Positions 45,501 to 48,552 of a DNA stretch of 64,000 bases are shown piece after piece. The notes under the pieces are model-generated. The model searched no databases, had not been told where the DNA came from, and saw nothing but the letters and a program-made list of their open reading frames with translations. Where the stretch lies: positions 1-64,000 of the forward strand of contig JBAMJV010008883.1 in NCBI GenBank assembly GCA_037951105.1. Reading direction: 5' to 3'. Each line of letters starts with the position of its first letter. The first letter of the stretch is position 1. Position numbers and translations under genes: made by a program. The stretch comes from Echinarachnius parma. Lineage: Eukaryota > Echinodermata > Echinoidea > Clypeasteroida > Echinarachniidae.

Positions 45501-48233
45501 GTAAAACTACATAAATGAATTATACTAAAATGACACCGACACTCTTTTTAATTGTCTTGTTTAGCATGAGTACTCAAACTATAAAAAGTTTAAGAAATTT
45601 ATTTTTGTTTTGTCTTTCTATCTATTTCGGAAAGACTGTCATAAATTATTGTTTAATACAGGGTGGCCCAAAAAAAACGGAACGGGGCACTTCCCAAAAT
45701 ATAATACCACAATGTTTATGTTCATCGGATAGGGTGTCCTTTCCAATGAACAACGATACCAAGAACAGTAATTTTGGTCAGGTCGTTTTTGTTTAAGGAC
45801 GCAGTGAGTGAGACCATGTCAGGTGCCGATTTATGTCGATTTCGACCTAGTCAATGCCAGTTTAACCGCACTCCTTGCCCGTAATACCATTCAGCGACCA
45901 GGCCCATTCTCTCGGCACACGACTGAGTGCACACTAACAATAGTGCGCGATGCTCAACGATATGAACGGCGGTTCGTGCAATTCATCAAGCGCTGGCTCA
46001 ATACAAATTGACAAAAAAGAGAACCTGACATGGTGTCACTCACAGGGCCCTAAAACAAAAACTACACGACCAAATTGACTGTTCTTGGTATCGTTGTTCA
46101 TTTGAAAAGACACTCTATCCGATGGACATAATACATGTGCTACTTTATTTTGGGAAGTGCCCCGTTCCGTTTTTTTTGGGCCACCCTGTATAGTCCCTTT
46201 GCTCTTATTTGTAAACCAGATAATTATACCATTTACCTCATTCTTCCATTTAAAGACTTGTTTTTCTTGGGGTTGTATTGTCCTTTATTTATTAACACGT
46301 CCATTCCTTTTGTAGTTGTTTCGTGCAACCAGGCCCTGCCCTTTACTATAGCGTCCTCCTCCCAATCGGTCTCGTGGTACTTATCAACACGATCATCTTC
46401 GTGCGAGTCACATACCGGTTGACGTGCGGGCGGGCGTCGATCTCGAAGGCCAAGAGCACGGATGCGAAGAAGAAGCGGGGAGATGCATGGCGACTGCTTC
46501 AGGACCTGGCTGCGTTTACGGTGCTTCTGGGCCTAACGTGGGCTTTCGGTTTCTTTGCCATCGGTGGGGCCCGCTTCGTCTTCAACATCCTCTTCCTCAT
46601 CTTCAACTCTCTCCAGGTAATGAATAGTGTTCATTGTCATCTTGATCTTCACGGAACAAACTCCCACAAAGTGTTGTCCACCCCTTATTTAGTTATACAT
46701 ATATCAGAATAATCACCACTGCTCCATCATAGGACTGCATAAGTATGCCTTTAAATGTGGTGTGAATGATACTTTCCCATTCCCTTGAAGGACATTCCAG
46801 TTCTCCTGATTCATTACCTCCTGTTCCTGTCTACTGCTCTTTTTTCAAAGCAGAACTTTATCCTCATTACCGAAATGAATATAACATATGTATTTAGATG
46901 AGATGGTGGATAAGAGGCCAGAATGAACAAAAGGTAGGCAGGCACCTGGGGCAAAGATACCCACAGAGATGTACCAATATAACCCCTCTCCCATTTCACT
47001 TAAAAACACGAATTACATTAGAAGTAACATTACCTCACAAAAAGAAATTCGTACAGCGCCCTCTATACCAAAAACTATCCCTTTAAACTGTTGATCACAA
47101 TACAAATATTTACCTCAGGGGGAGGGGGGAGGGACTCGTGTATATTGGCAATATGGGTATATGCCGTTTCAAAGACGCCCCTTTTCAGAGCTGAGCTGAC
47201 AGCTTTCATTTTTAAGGCCGATCGCCGCTCCGGCCAATGCAACTCTAGAATAGAGTTATACATCGTAGTATGCTTTTCTATTTCGCATAACATTACCCCG
47301 ACTCAGATTTCTGCTTTGGAAGAAATATGTGAAAACACTATCTTTTACATCACTATTCACGCGAACGCTGGAGGCCGCCATTATTAGGTCTGTGCGGACT
47401 ACTGAGATCGATGAATGATGCATTCCTGCATTAACCCAACCAAACCATTGTTTGAATACTTGTAGACGCTTTGATGAGTCTGCGAATCTTTTTGTTCGGC
47501 CATACGCAAAGACCTCAGAATTCAGAACATCACCGGACAAGGAACGGACAAGAAACGCATACGAACGGATGGAAAATTTAGCTCTCCGTTTGACATCCGT
47601 TTACGCAATCCGTTGATATGTGACCGGGCTATAAGGGTGTCATTTCATTTTCAAAAGGCCACTCGTCGCTCTAAAGGGTCTCATTTTCTTCACAAAAGCT
47701 TCACGATACCCGCTCTTTAGACCTATGAAGAAAACAGTCGCTCTATATAGAATGAGATTTAAACAATTCTAGCTGCTCCTTAGAAGTTGGCTGCGGCACA
47801 CCCCGATCCTTAGACCCCTATTGTGACGGTTGGTTGAGGACGTAGCGATCGTGACGTAGTAATCAAATATCGGGTCGATGTTACTACGGTCTTATAGAAT
47901 ACTCAATACAGATAATCTTTCAGGCTATCGATGTTGTTTTTTCTCCCGCAGGGATTTTTTTTCTTCCTCATGTTCGGTGTTCGTCAGGAGGCCGTGCGGG
48001 CCGTGTGGGCCGACTGGTTCCGACGCTGCGGATGCCACTGCTGCGAAAAGGGCGACCAGAAGTCGTCGCGCTACCAGACGGCCGGGTCGAAACCTACGAA
48101 GAGCACTGACTTGAACTCAACGAGTACGATCACGAACGCAACGACCAGCCATTCCTTATCACACGACAGCGATAGCATGCTGCTGCAGAGCAGAGGCATC
48201 ACTAACTCAACGTATGTGGTCAATGTGGAGTAA
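3348..48233 (+). CDS. Large adhesion (class B2) GPCR gene, spliced, 27 chained exons
   Basis: This is a cell-surface receptor with a long extracellular region, an autoproteolytic GAIN/GPS module and seven membrane helices. Chained exons: 3348-3470, 4309-4466, 5149-5283, 5825-6170, 6492-6605, 10390-10584, 12612-12734, 12909-13084, 16485-16616, 18579-18933, 19727-19952, 23831-23895, 24529-25161, 25460-25735, 27040-27134, 28848-29121, 29633-29746, 31358-31488, 33319-33465, 34613-35006, 37774-37973, 38574-38738, 39164-39273, 44769-45031, 45196-45265, 46316-46616, 47952-48233. Every junction agrees in phase, and all donors are GT except one GC. An EGF exon split by a transposon (about 9400-10073) is left out; skipping it keeps the frame. 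The start codon and signal peptide are not identified and may lie upstream. SEA, HormR and GAIN together recall the ADGRG6/ADGRF5 group, but the LDLa/EGF/module front is different, so I give no symbol. Confidence 0.92.
3478..3680. mobile_element. Small TIR element 'CCGGCGCAGACAGAGCCGAC'
   Basis: The ends are inverted copies of CCGGYGCAGACAKAGCYGA followed by TTCGACCC. Related copies lie at 8988-9333. It begins 7 bases after the donor of the LDLa exon. No coding capacity, so a MITE-like element. Confidence 0.7.
3681..4308. other. Intron remainder
   Basis: AT-rich intron sequence in which I see no repeat or gene. It ends with the acceptor GGTCTGACAG (AG 4307-4308). Confidence 0.6.
4309..4466 (+). 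CDS. Exon: six-Cys module copy A, part 1
   Basis: Phase 1 to 0, donor GTAAGT at 4467. It carries C1 and C2 of the module spaced by 13 residues (A-T-L-C ... T-S-A-C), exactly as in copy B. A nearer AG at 4335-4336 does not give the right frame, so the acceptor at 4307-4308 is chosen; it restores C1. The domain family is not one I recognise. Confidence 0.82.
4640..5035. repeat. Degenerate element with poly-C/poly-G runs
   Basis: Contains runs of C (4736-4757) and G (about 4889-4898), repeated GGTCTCGGTC/GGTCTCGGCC phrases and CACCCCC blocks similar to those inside the hAT element at 35278-36682. Probably a hAT remnant; borders uncertain. Confidence 0.4.
5149..5283 (+). CDS. Exon: six-Cys module copy A, part 2
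   Basis: Acceptor AATCATAG, 45 codons, phase 0-0, matching the 44-codon phase 0-0 exon at 16485 in copy B. It contains N-glycosylation sequons (NTT, NIT). No GT donor fits; the intron starts GCAAGT at 5284, a GC-AG intron. Predicted beta-rich extracellular sequence, function unknown. Confidence 0.78.
5284..5824. other. GC-AG intron with a TAG microsatellite
   Basis: The donor is GCAAGT and the acceptor ATTATAG (to 5824). A (TAG)n-like stretch lies at 5648-5692. Nothing else is seen. Confidence 0.6.
5825..6170 (+). CDS. Exon: six-Cys module copy A, part 3
   Basis: Phase 0 to 1, donor GTAATT at 6171, 115 codons plus one base. It carries C3 to C6 with spacings 10, 20 and 15, ending in Y-E-L-Y-I-E-C-Y-G, which parallels V-G-L-Y-G-N-C-Y-G in copy B. 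It also shares VRVN with copy C, followed in both by alternating Ile/Val strands. Confidence 0.88.
6171..6491. other. Intron
   Basis: AT-rich intron with no feature seen; it ends at the acceptor CTCGCAG. Confidence 0.6.
6492..6605 (+). CDS. Exon: Thr/Pro-rich linker
   Basis: Phase 1-1, acceptor CTCGCAG, donor GTAAAT at 6606. It encodes a short mucin-like spacer with two copies of L-P-T-T-T-T-Q-T, probably O-glycosylated, between module A and the EGF region. Confidence 0.8.
6617..6652. repeat. Poly-C run
   Basis: C run broken by two T's, a likely site of assembly uncertainty. Confidence 0.8.
6696..6863. repeat. Minisatellite, about 41 bp x 4
   Basis: Four adjacent units starting CCCCCTATCAC and containing GGAAGGGAAGC; the units differ by a few substitutions. 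Confidence 0.85.
6864..7400. other. Intron segment with a short inverted repeat
   Basis: A hairpin pair of TTTTTCGGGA-like arms lies at about 6957-7022. No gene is seen. Confidence 0.4.
7401..7849. mobile_element. TTAA-flanked TIR element (ACCACCA type)
   Basis: The left end TTAAAGGGGACCACCAGG and the right end TGGTGGTACCCTTTAA are inverted copies with TTAA at both outer borders. This suggests a piggyBac-like non-autonomous element. No coding capacity. Confidence 0.6.
7850..8987. other. Intron segment, nothing recognised
   Basis: AT-rich with scattered short frames; no exon, RNA gene or clear repeat is seen. Confidence 0.4.
8988..9333. mobile_element. Two adjoining 'CAGACAGAGCCGACTCGACC' TIR elements
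   Basis: The same family as 3478-3680: inverted ends at about 9001-9190, with a second, related half at 9195-9333 ending TCTGCGCCGGGC. Possibly one copy inserted beside another. Confidence 0.6.
9400..10073 (+). pseudogene. EGF-like exon split by a transposon
   Basis: The left part (from about 9402 to 9462) reads [20 protein letters not shown]. The right part (10027-10073) reads [16 protein letters not shown], with donor GTATGA at 10074, phase 1. Taking out the element at 9463-10026 and one TA copy makes a single frame with the six cysteines at normal EGF spacing (C4-x-C5-x8-C6). An in-frame TAA lies just upstream at about 9387 and I see no AG acceptor between it and the first cysteine. The exon may be dead in this haplotype; skipping it keeps the receptor in frame. 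Confidence 0.8.
9463..10026. mobile_element. 'CAGGGTGGCCC' TIR element, copy 1, inside the EGF exon
   Basis: 564 bases with TIRs beginning CAGGGTGGCCCAAAAAAAAC and TA target duplications at 9461-9462 and 10027-10028, as in the Tc1/mariner superfamily. The middle holds small internal duplications (AGAGAACCTGACA three times near 9850-9897). A short conserved frame recurs in copy 2 but shows no transposase motif, so it is non-autonomous. Confidence 0.9.
10074..10389. other. Intron
   Basis: AT-rich intron with no feature seen; it ends at the acceptor CCGCACAG. Confidence 0.6.
10390..10584 (+). CDS. Exon: degenerate EGF-like / Cys-rich segment
   Basis: Phase 1-1, acceptor CCGCACAG, donor GTTAGA at 10585. 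It begins [14 protein letters not shown], like the C1-C2-C3 half of an EGF domain. It then has an unusually long loop and C-K-H-G-D-L-T-I-C in place of C-x-C. It could be a diverged EGF or a hybrid disulfide domain. Confidence 0.72.
10700..11089. mobile_element. Possible 3' tail of an RTE-like LINE
   Basis: Ends in GGAGGGACAAACAAACAAACAAACAG, then (ACAG)n and TTTTATTAGTATAGAT, the kind of tail RTE elements leave. No reverse transcriptase frame is seen here, so this rests on the tail only. Confidence 0.3.
11090..11480. mobile_element. TTAA-flanked TIR element (CTAGTAAC type), copy 1
   Basis: 391 bases bounded by TTAAAGGGATCTAGTAAC and GTTACTAAGTCCCTTTAA. A full-length copy in the opposite direction lies at 62259-62644, with the same internal landmarks (GGACATTGCATGGCCAAGTA). 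Diverged partial copies start near 4515 and 48909. Confidence 0.85.
11496..11706. repeat. Imperfect TAC/ACT trinucleotide repeat
   Basis: Dominated by ACTACT/TACTAC triplets with TTC and CTG interruptions. Confidence 0.85.
11716..12143. mobile_element. TIR element 'AACGCTGTGTAAA' with a tRNA-like core
   Basis: The ends AACGCTGTGTAAA and TTTACACAGCGTT are inverted copies. About 11893-11948 resembles the right two thirds of a tRNA: A-box-like GGTAGCGTG, an anticodon-loop-like CTTATAA and a B-box-like GGTTCGATTC. The right third is rich in CAAC/GTTG palindromes. It looks like a SINE or tRNA fragment caught in a TIR element, not a working tRNA gene. Confidence 0.55.
12146..12365. repeat. TAC/TAG trinucleotide repeat
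   Basis: A (TAC)n array followed by an AGTAGTAGT array, so the two halves can pair. It gives an artificial Ser/Tyr-rich - strand frame. Confidence 0.85.
12612..12734 (+). CDS. Exon: LDL-receptor class A domain 2
   Basis: Acceptor CTTTATTTTAG, donor GTAAAT at 12735, phase 1-1, 123 bases. It reads [10 protein letters not shown], then [21 protein letters not shown]. Residue by residue it is a close paralogue of the exon at 3348. Confidence 0.93.
12909..13084 (+). CDS. Exon: six-Cys module copy B, part 1
   Basis: Acceptor TTGAATAG, donor GTACGT at 13085, phase 1 to 0. It carries C1 and C2 with 13 residues between them (I-C-D-D ... Y-S-A-C), as in copy A. It lies only 174 bases after the LDLa-2 exon. 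Confidence 0.87.
13315..14272. mobile_element. TIR element 'GGGGCCCAGTGGGGTATT'
   Basis: 958 bases. The left end GGGGCCCAGTGGGGTATT and the right end AATACCCCACTGGGCCCC are perfect inverted copies. No long frame. Its right end touches the foldback that starts at 14273. Confidence 0.75.
14273..14915. mobile_element. TTAA-flanked foldback with arms of about 230 bp
   Basis: The left arm runs from TTAAAGGGGCCCTGCA to GGTCAGCTACCAT at about 14502. The right arm runs from about 14687 to GCAGGGCCCCTTTAA. The arms are nearly identical in inverted order and give the same small peptide frame on both strands. The loop is about 185 bases. A diverged relative lies at about 20158-21535. Confidence 0.88.
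14916..15638. other. Intron segment with a short AT-rich tandem repeat
   Basis: About 15250-15362 holds repeats of AACAATGATAAACATGTGATAAT. The rest shows nothing recognisable. Confidence 0.5.
15639..16394 (+). mobile_element. Possible TTAA-bounded element with a THAP-like fragment
   Basis: TTAA at 15639-15642 and 16391-16394 bound the segment. Within it, 15980-16045 reads [15 protein letters not shown] and stops after 21 residues. M-P-x-x-C-x(2-4)-C is how THAP zinc-finger domains begin. The rest of the C2CH finger is not seen. Probably a remnant of a THAP transposase or of a host THAP exon. Confidence 0.4.
16485..16616 (+). CDS. Exon: six-Cys module copy B, part 2
   Basis: Acceptor TTTTATCATAG, donor GTAAGT at 16617, phase 0-0, 44 codons. 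It parallels the 45-codon exon at 5149 in size, phase and alternating hydrophobic pattern. Confidence 0.87.
16915..18474. mobile_element. 1.56-kb TIR element 'CCCCTCAAAAAAAGTTCGGA'
   Basis: Inverted ends: CCCCTCAAAAAAAGTTCGGAAACTCAA at the left and its complement at 18448-18474. Subterminal parts also pair, including ATCGAT blocks and GGTATCA/TGATACC pairs. No intact transposase; frames are short. Probably a non-autonomous or decayed DNA transposon. Confidence 0.78.
18579..18933 (+). CDS. Exon: six-Cys module copy B, part 3
   Basis: Acceptor TTCATTTAG, donor GTGAGT at 18934, phase 0 to 1, 118 codons plus one base. C3 to C6 are spaced 6, 20 and 15, ending G-L-Y-G-N-C-Y-G. It has one N-glycosylation sequon (NYT). 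Confidence 0.9.
18934..19495. other. Intron segment
   Basis: Contains a short (TAAATCGTAA)n-like array at 19399-19470. Nothing else is seen. Confidence 0.5.
19496..19692. mobile_element. hAT-like MITE 'CAGTGGC...GCCACTG'
   Basis: Ends CAGTGGCATGGCG and TAGCTACGCCACTG, the common hAT terminus, with GGGGAGCACATGC inside. Related decayed copies are near 27840-28020 and 55800-55975. No clear 8-bp target duplication is seen. Confidence 0.55.
19727..19952 (+). CDS. Exon: first part of an Ig domain (Ig1)
   Basis: Acceptor TGTTCTACAG, donor GTGAAC at 19953, phase 1 to 2. It reads P-P-I-I-Q-Y, then [18 protein letters not shown], the B-strand cysteine and G-x-P-x-P turn of an I-set Ig fold. The second cysteine is in the next exon. 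Confidence 0.88.
20158..21535. mobile_element. Diverged foldback related to 14273-14915, with an inner insertion
   Basis: The left part (TTAAAGGGGCCATGTAATTC) matches the ends of the foldback at 14273. About 21088-21140 pairs in inverted order with 21440-21500 (shared GGCGAAGGTGCATTGTTC core). The part from about 20280 to 20900 has a different, GC-richer texture and may be another insertion. Borders are approximate. Confidence 0.5.
21536..22019. other. Intron segment
   Basis: AT-rich with small frames only; nothing recognised. Confidence 0.4.
22020..23640 (-). mobile_element. Decayed LINE with reverse transcriptase fragments
   Basis: On the - strand 23361-23038 reads [13 protein letters not shown] and, after a frame break, [12 protein letters not shown] and V-N-D-I-C-K. 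These are hallmarks of the RT domain of Jockey/CR1-like non-LTR elements. Towards 22200-22050 the same strand gives [11 protein letters not shown] and Y-P-R-T-E-Y-N-Y, typical of the C-terminal end. Stops and shifts are frequent, and a SINE interrupts it. Confidence 0.65.
22685..22998 (-). mobile_element. tRNA-derived SINE inserted in the LINE
   Basis: Read on the - strand from 22998: an A box TGGCAAGATCGG and GGTAGAGCGC, then a B box GAGTTCGAACCC at about 22936-22947. After that comes the SINE body (CCCAGAAGTATAAATGGGTA). The + strand phrase CCATTTATACTTCTGGGTA recurs in the SINE copy around the hAT element at 35278. This is a pol III promoter head, not a working tRNA. Confidence 0.75.
23831..23895 (+). 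CDS. Exon: last part of Ig1 (65 bases)
   Basis: Acceptor CCCAAAAG, donor GTAGGT at 23896, phase 2 to 1. It completes the Arg codon split after 19952 and reads [16 protein letters not shown], the F-strand cysteine and G strand of the Ig fold. It is too short for gene finders, but it is the only join found that satisfies both phases. Confidence 0.85.
24243..24380. mobile_element. Small MITE 'CCCGTTGCAGAAA'
   Basis: GGTCCCGTTGCAGAAA and TTTCTGCAACGGGGTCC are inverted ends, with a second pair (AGTTACAATTGAA / TTAATTGTAACTT) just inside. No coding capacity. Confidence 0.65.
24529..25161 (+). CDS. Exon: six-Cys module copy C (whole module, one exon)
   Basis: Acceptor CTCACCGGCAG, donor GTAAGC at 25162, phase 1-1, 210 full codons. 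C1-x18-C2 ... C3-x12-C4-x18-C5-x13-C6, ending Y-T-L-Y-E-N-C. It shares VRVN with copy A and the Cys order of A and B, but has no introns. A basic R-R-R-R-R-G run in a loop between C2 and C3 resembles a furin site and is absent from A and B. Two N-x-S/T sequons before C2 and C4 and one after C5. Confidence 0.9.
25460..25735 (+). CDS. Exon: Ig domain 2
   Basis: Acceptor TCGTTAAACAG, donor GTATGT at 25736, phase 1-1. F-T-V-L-C-P begins the fold, R-R-W-L-M holds the core Trp, and [13 protein letters not shown] is the classic D-x-G-x-Y-x-C end. A complete Ig fold in one exon, unlike Ig1. Confidence 0.93.
25736..27039. other. Intron with a CCAAACC-rich inverted-repeat segment
   Basis: From about 25940 to 26460 the sequence holds many CCAAACC/CGAACC phrases on the left and GGTTTGG/GGTTTGGGTT phrases on the right, so the two sides can pair; probably a decayed TIR element. 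About 26484-26710 resembles parts of 47510-47640 and 56905-57115. No gene. Confidence 0.45.
27040..27134 (+). CDS. Exon: SEA domain, part 1
   Basis: Acceptor CTGTCAAG, donor GTGAGT at 27135, phase 1 to 0. It reads [14 protein letters not shown], the first beta strand of a SEA domain with a glycosylation sequon (NMT). Confidence 0.8.
27135..28847. other. Intron
   Basis: AT-rich. About 27840-28020 resembles a decayed hAT MITE (GGGGGCACGTTCCCATC, then GCCACTGCCATG). Nothing else is seen. Confidence 0.5.
28848..29121 (+). CDS. Exon: SEA domain, part 2, with a cleavage-type motif
   Basis: Acceptor TCTCTCCGAAG, donor GTACGT at 29122, phase 0 to 1. It contains [24 protein letters not shown] fits the G|S-V-V-V site where many SEA domains cut themselves, followed by the usual beta strand. 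It ends with a helix-rich stretch. Confidence 0.87.
29122..29632. other. Intron
   Basis: AT-rich with no feature seen. The acceptor is TTTTCCCGTAG. Confidence 0.5.
29633..29746 (+). CDS. Exon: HormR domain, part 1
   Basis: Phase 1-1, donor GTGAGC at 29747. T-C-P-A-Y-V-V-S opens the domain, then T-F-P-A-G-T-I-G-Q and E-H-C-A-V-Y. This is the Cys plus 'FPxTxxGQ' pattern that precedes the GAIN domain in adhesion GPCRs. Confidence 0.82.
29747..31357. other. Intron with a LINE-tail remnant
   Basis: Includes the LINE-like remnant at 30230-30520. A short CAGTCAGT array lies at 31275-31315. The rest shows nothing recognisable. Confidence 0.5.
30230..30520 (+). mobile_element. Decayed LINE C-terminal fragment
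   Basis: In broken frames the + strand resembles L-R-Y-F ... G-R-I-Q-G-K-R, T-F-D-Q-I-V and W-Q-A-I-V, in the order seen at the end of many LINE ORF2 proteins. Several stops and shifts, so only a remnant. Confidence 0.4.
31358..31488 (+). CDS. Exon: HormR domain, part 2
   Basis: Acceptor CCGTTCAAG, donor GTGAGT at 31489, phase 1 to 0. [23 protein letters not shown] gives the two remaining cysteines and the core Trp of the hormone-receptor-like domain, then runs into the GAIN domain. Confidence 0.88.
31489..33318. other. Intron with a 70-bp direct repeat
   Basis: AAGTACAAGATTACCTTCAC and about 50 more bases occur at 32748-32814 and again at 33170-33236, nearly identical. After the second copy comes the TTTAAAGGGATTTTTGAGTT end of the AAAGGGATAGTT family. 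No gene is seen. Confidence 0.55.
33319..33465 (+). CDS. Exon: GAIN domain, part 1
   Basis: Acceptor GCATTATTAG, donor GTAATT at 33466, phase 0-0. Mostly helical and polar, with L-V-T-A-T-N and [11 protein letters not shown], as in GAIN subdomain A. Confidence 0.83.
33466..34612. other. Intron
   Basis: AT-rich. About 34270-34384 has a short inverted pair (AAACCACTATCATCTGTTTTGAC / GTCAAAACAGTTGATAGTGTTTT). No gene is seen. Confidence 0.5.
34613..35006 (+). CDS. Exon: GAIN domain, part 2
   Basis: Acceptor CGCATCGATAG, donor GTATAC at 35007, phase 0 to 1. It carries [10 protein letters not shown] and F-V-D-A-L-D helices of subdomain A, then beta strands of subdomain B. Higher GC than the flanking intron; codons favour C at third positions. 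Confidence 0.9.
35035..36770 (+). mobile_element. SINE copy interrupted by a hAT element
   Basis: The two halves (to 35277, and from 36683) join into CCATTTATACACCTGGGTATACAGAGCAGCAATAGTGGAT. This parallels the + strand phrase CCATTTATACTTCTGGGTAGAGAGCAGCAATGTGGAT inside the SINE at 22685-22998. Only the body is recognisable; I did not find its tRNA head. Confidence 0.6.
35278..36682. mobile_element. hAT transposon (non-autonomous) with perfect 8-bp TSD
   Basis: Ends CAGGGGCGTAGAC and GTCTACGCCACTG; the direct repeat TATACAGA stands on both sides (35270-35277 and 36683-36690). 1,405 bases, no transposase frame. The inside holds two tandem units of about 240 bp (about 35870-36120 and 36121-36365), each with ATCATAACACGCTTTCCCAT and poly-C blocks, and a long C run at about 36535-36567. 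Confidence 0.9.
36756..36870. mobile_element. Half copy of the AAAGGGATAGTT TTAA element
   Basis: TTAAAGGGATAGTTGAGT, followed by TTGGTCAAACTTAACTTTAGTAACC and CCATGCTCGAAA, matches one end of the family seen full-length at 53433-54002. Confidence 0.6.
36871..37773. other. Intron segment
   Basis: Contains short repeats such as GCGGTAATACGGGACTG and GGGACTGTTAGTAGTGCAGT. No gene is seen. Confidence 0.45.
37774..37973 (+). CDS. Exon: GAIN domain, part 3
   Basis: Acceptor TTGCCTTCAAG, donor GTGAGG at 37974, phase 1 to 0. [11 protein letters not shown] and G-S-R-I-I-A-A-T-V are core strands of GAIN subdomain B (pattern V-x-F-x-x-x-x-x-L-F, then S-x-V-I-x-A). Confidence 0.9.
37974..38573. other. 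Intron
   Basis: AT-rich with no feature seen; the acceptor is ATTCACCAAAG. Confidence 0.5.
38574..38738 (+). CDS. Exon: GPS cleavage motif
   Basis: Phase 0-0, donor GTAAGT at 38739. C-V-F-W-E, R-W-S-T-E-G-C and [14 protein letters not shown]: all four GPS cysteines, both Trp residues and the H-L-T|S self-cleavage site are present. The new N-terminus after cleavage, S-F-A-V-L-M, is a standard tethered agonist. Confidence 0.97.
38739..39163. other. Intron with an 80-bp direct repeat
   Basis: The phrase TATAATATCCCATACGGTA with its flanks (CAATTATCATT ... TTGTTTCA) occurs at about 38798-38855 and 38937-39000. A local duplication, no gene. Confidence 0.6.
39164..39273 (+). CDS. Exon: transmembrane helix 1
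   Basis: Acceptor TATATCTTTAG, donor GTAAGT at 39274, phase 0 to 2. After D-I-S-G-N-I-G-Y it has an unbroken hydrophobic run ([20 protein letters not shown]) of TM1 length. Confidence 0.9.
39336..42078. mobile_element. AAAGGGATAGTT TTAA element, split by a nested element
   Basis: The left part 39336 to about 39724 (TTAAAGGGATAGTTCAGT ... GAGAGCGCCCTCTTGTG) and the right part 41923-42078 (AGCATGGTGGAGTTATAA ... GGTTTTGGTTACTAAA) together match the continuous copy at 53433-54002. The join falls exactly where the nested element sits. Confidence 0.82.
39725..41922. mobile_element. Nested 2.2-kb TTAA-flanked element
   Basis: Bounded by TTAA at 39725-39728 and 41919-41922. The ends AAAGGGAGAGATCCACTTTTG and AAAAGTGGATCTGTCCCTTT are inverted copies. 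TTAA duplication is the sign of piggyBac-type insertion. No long frame; the best internal one (40130-40324) has no motif I recognise. Confidence 0.82.
42086..42812. mobile_element. Tc1-like TIR element with long inverted arms
   Basis: 727 bases with TA on both sides. The ends CACTACTCACAACAATTAAG and its near complement at 42793-42812 continue into arms of about 190 bp, with inverted matches through TCAAACGGTAATGGATGC and AACGCTATGG. The middle has its own inner direct repeats (AACAATGCAGCAGTAGTA twice). No transposase. Confidence 0.88.
42813..43261. other. Intron segment
   Basis: AT-rich with short (ATAC)n and (TAG)n patches; nothing else is seen. Confidence 0.5.
43262..44400 (-). mobile_element. 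5'-truncated CR1/Jockey-like LINE with RT and C-terminal regions
   Basis: On the - strand, 44366-43968 reads [11 protein letters not shown] and [10 protein letters not shown], the RT fingers and catalytic Y-A-D-D motifs. After a frame break, 43878-43396 gives [21 protein letters not shown] and L-H-W-L-P-V, the usual C-terminal block of these elements. The 3' end carries a TATATAGCGC phrase. Not intact: the 5' part is missing and the frame is shifted at least once. Confidence 0.9.
44401..44768. other. Intron segment before TM2
   Basis: Ends in a GTAGTGGTAG-type repeat (44664-44740), then the acceptor CACCACATACAG. Nothing else is seen. Confidence 0.5.
44769..45031 (+). CDS. Exon: transmembrane helices 2 and 3
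   Basis: Phase 2 to 1, donor GTAAAT at 45032. [13 protein letters not shown] is TM2. [12 protein letters not shown] and [15 protein letters not shown] is TM3 with its conserved Cys, the clearest class B2 signature in the window. Confidence 0.97.
45196..45265 (+). CDS. Exon: transmembrane helix 4
   Basis: Acceptor AATTTTTCATAG, donor GTAAGT at 45266, phase 1 to 2. [13 protein letters not shown] is TM4, then F-Y-L-G-D-G-T-Y begins extracellular loop 2. Confidence 0.88.
45659..46188. mobile_element. 'CAGGGTGGCCC' TIR element, copy 2
   Basis: 530 bases with TA at 45657-45658 and 46189-46190. Near-identical to copy 1 over its shared parts and to copy 3 in reverse. A 67-residue frame (45808-46011) is shared with copy 1 but carries no motif I know. 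It sits 127 bases before the TM5-7 exon. Confidence 0.92.
46316..46616 (+). CDS. Exon: transmembrane helices 5, 6 and start of 7
   Basis: Acceptor CCTTTTGTAG, donor GTAATG at 46617, phase 2 to 0. It starts with the ECL2 Cys (Y-C-F-V). [16 protein letters not shown] is TM5, K-K-K-R is in loop 3, [11 protein letters not shown] is TM6 and F-N-S-L-Q begins the end of TM7. Confidence 0.96.
46617..47951. other. Last intron
   Basis: 46900-47095 ends in TACAGCGCCCTC ... AACTATCCCTTTAA, one end of the AAAGGGATAGTT TTAA family. 47510-47640 resembles parts of 26484-26710 and 56905-57115. No gene is seen. Confidence 0.5.
47952..48233 (+). CDS. Last exon: end of TM7 and cytoplasmic tail
   Basis: Acceptor TTTCTCCCGCAG, 93 codons and TAA at 48231-48233. 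[10 protein letters not shown] completes the class B2 L-Q-G-F-F motif across the splice site. [10 protein letters not shown] is a possible palmitoylation cluster. The rest of the tail is rich in Ser/Thr (phosphorylation, arrestin sites possible) and ends Y-V-V-N-V-E; no PDZ ligand is evident. Confidence 0.95.
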   Translation, partial: GFFFFLMFGVRQEAVRAVWADWFRRCGCHCCEKGDQKSSRYQTAGSKPTKSTDLNSTSTITNATTSHSLSHDSDSMLLQSRGITNSTYVVNVE

Positions 48234-48405
48234 AGTCAAGTTGCAAGCACCGGTCCTATAAACAACTAGGCATTGCTTGATATACTTTAATAGTAGGCCG
48301 CGTTTTACTCTCTAAAAGTCTTTTGAACCTGTTCAAAACCATCGTTGTGCGAACACGAGTCATGGCGATCTTCGCAATTCGCAACGGTTTGAAGAACGAA
48401 TTACA

Positions 48406-48552
48406 ACGGCCGGGTCGAAACCTACCAAGAGCACTGACTTGAACTCAAGGAGTACGATCACGAACGCAACGAGTCCTTATCACACGACAGCGACAGCATG
48501 CTGATGCAGAGCAGAGGCATCACTAACTAAACATAGCCGCGTTTTACTCTCT
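48406..48552 (+). pseudogene. Partial duplicate of the receptor's last exon in its 3' flank
   Basis: Copies sequence from 48078 (CGGCCGGGTCGAAACCTAC) through the tail codons and part of the 3' flank up to GCCGCGTTTTACTCTCT (first copy 48298-48315). It has a 7-base deletion where the original reads ACCAGCCATTCC and a larger deletion removing the stop region. It lies after the stop codon, so probably in the 3' UTR. Confidence 0.88.
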
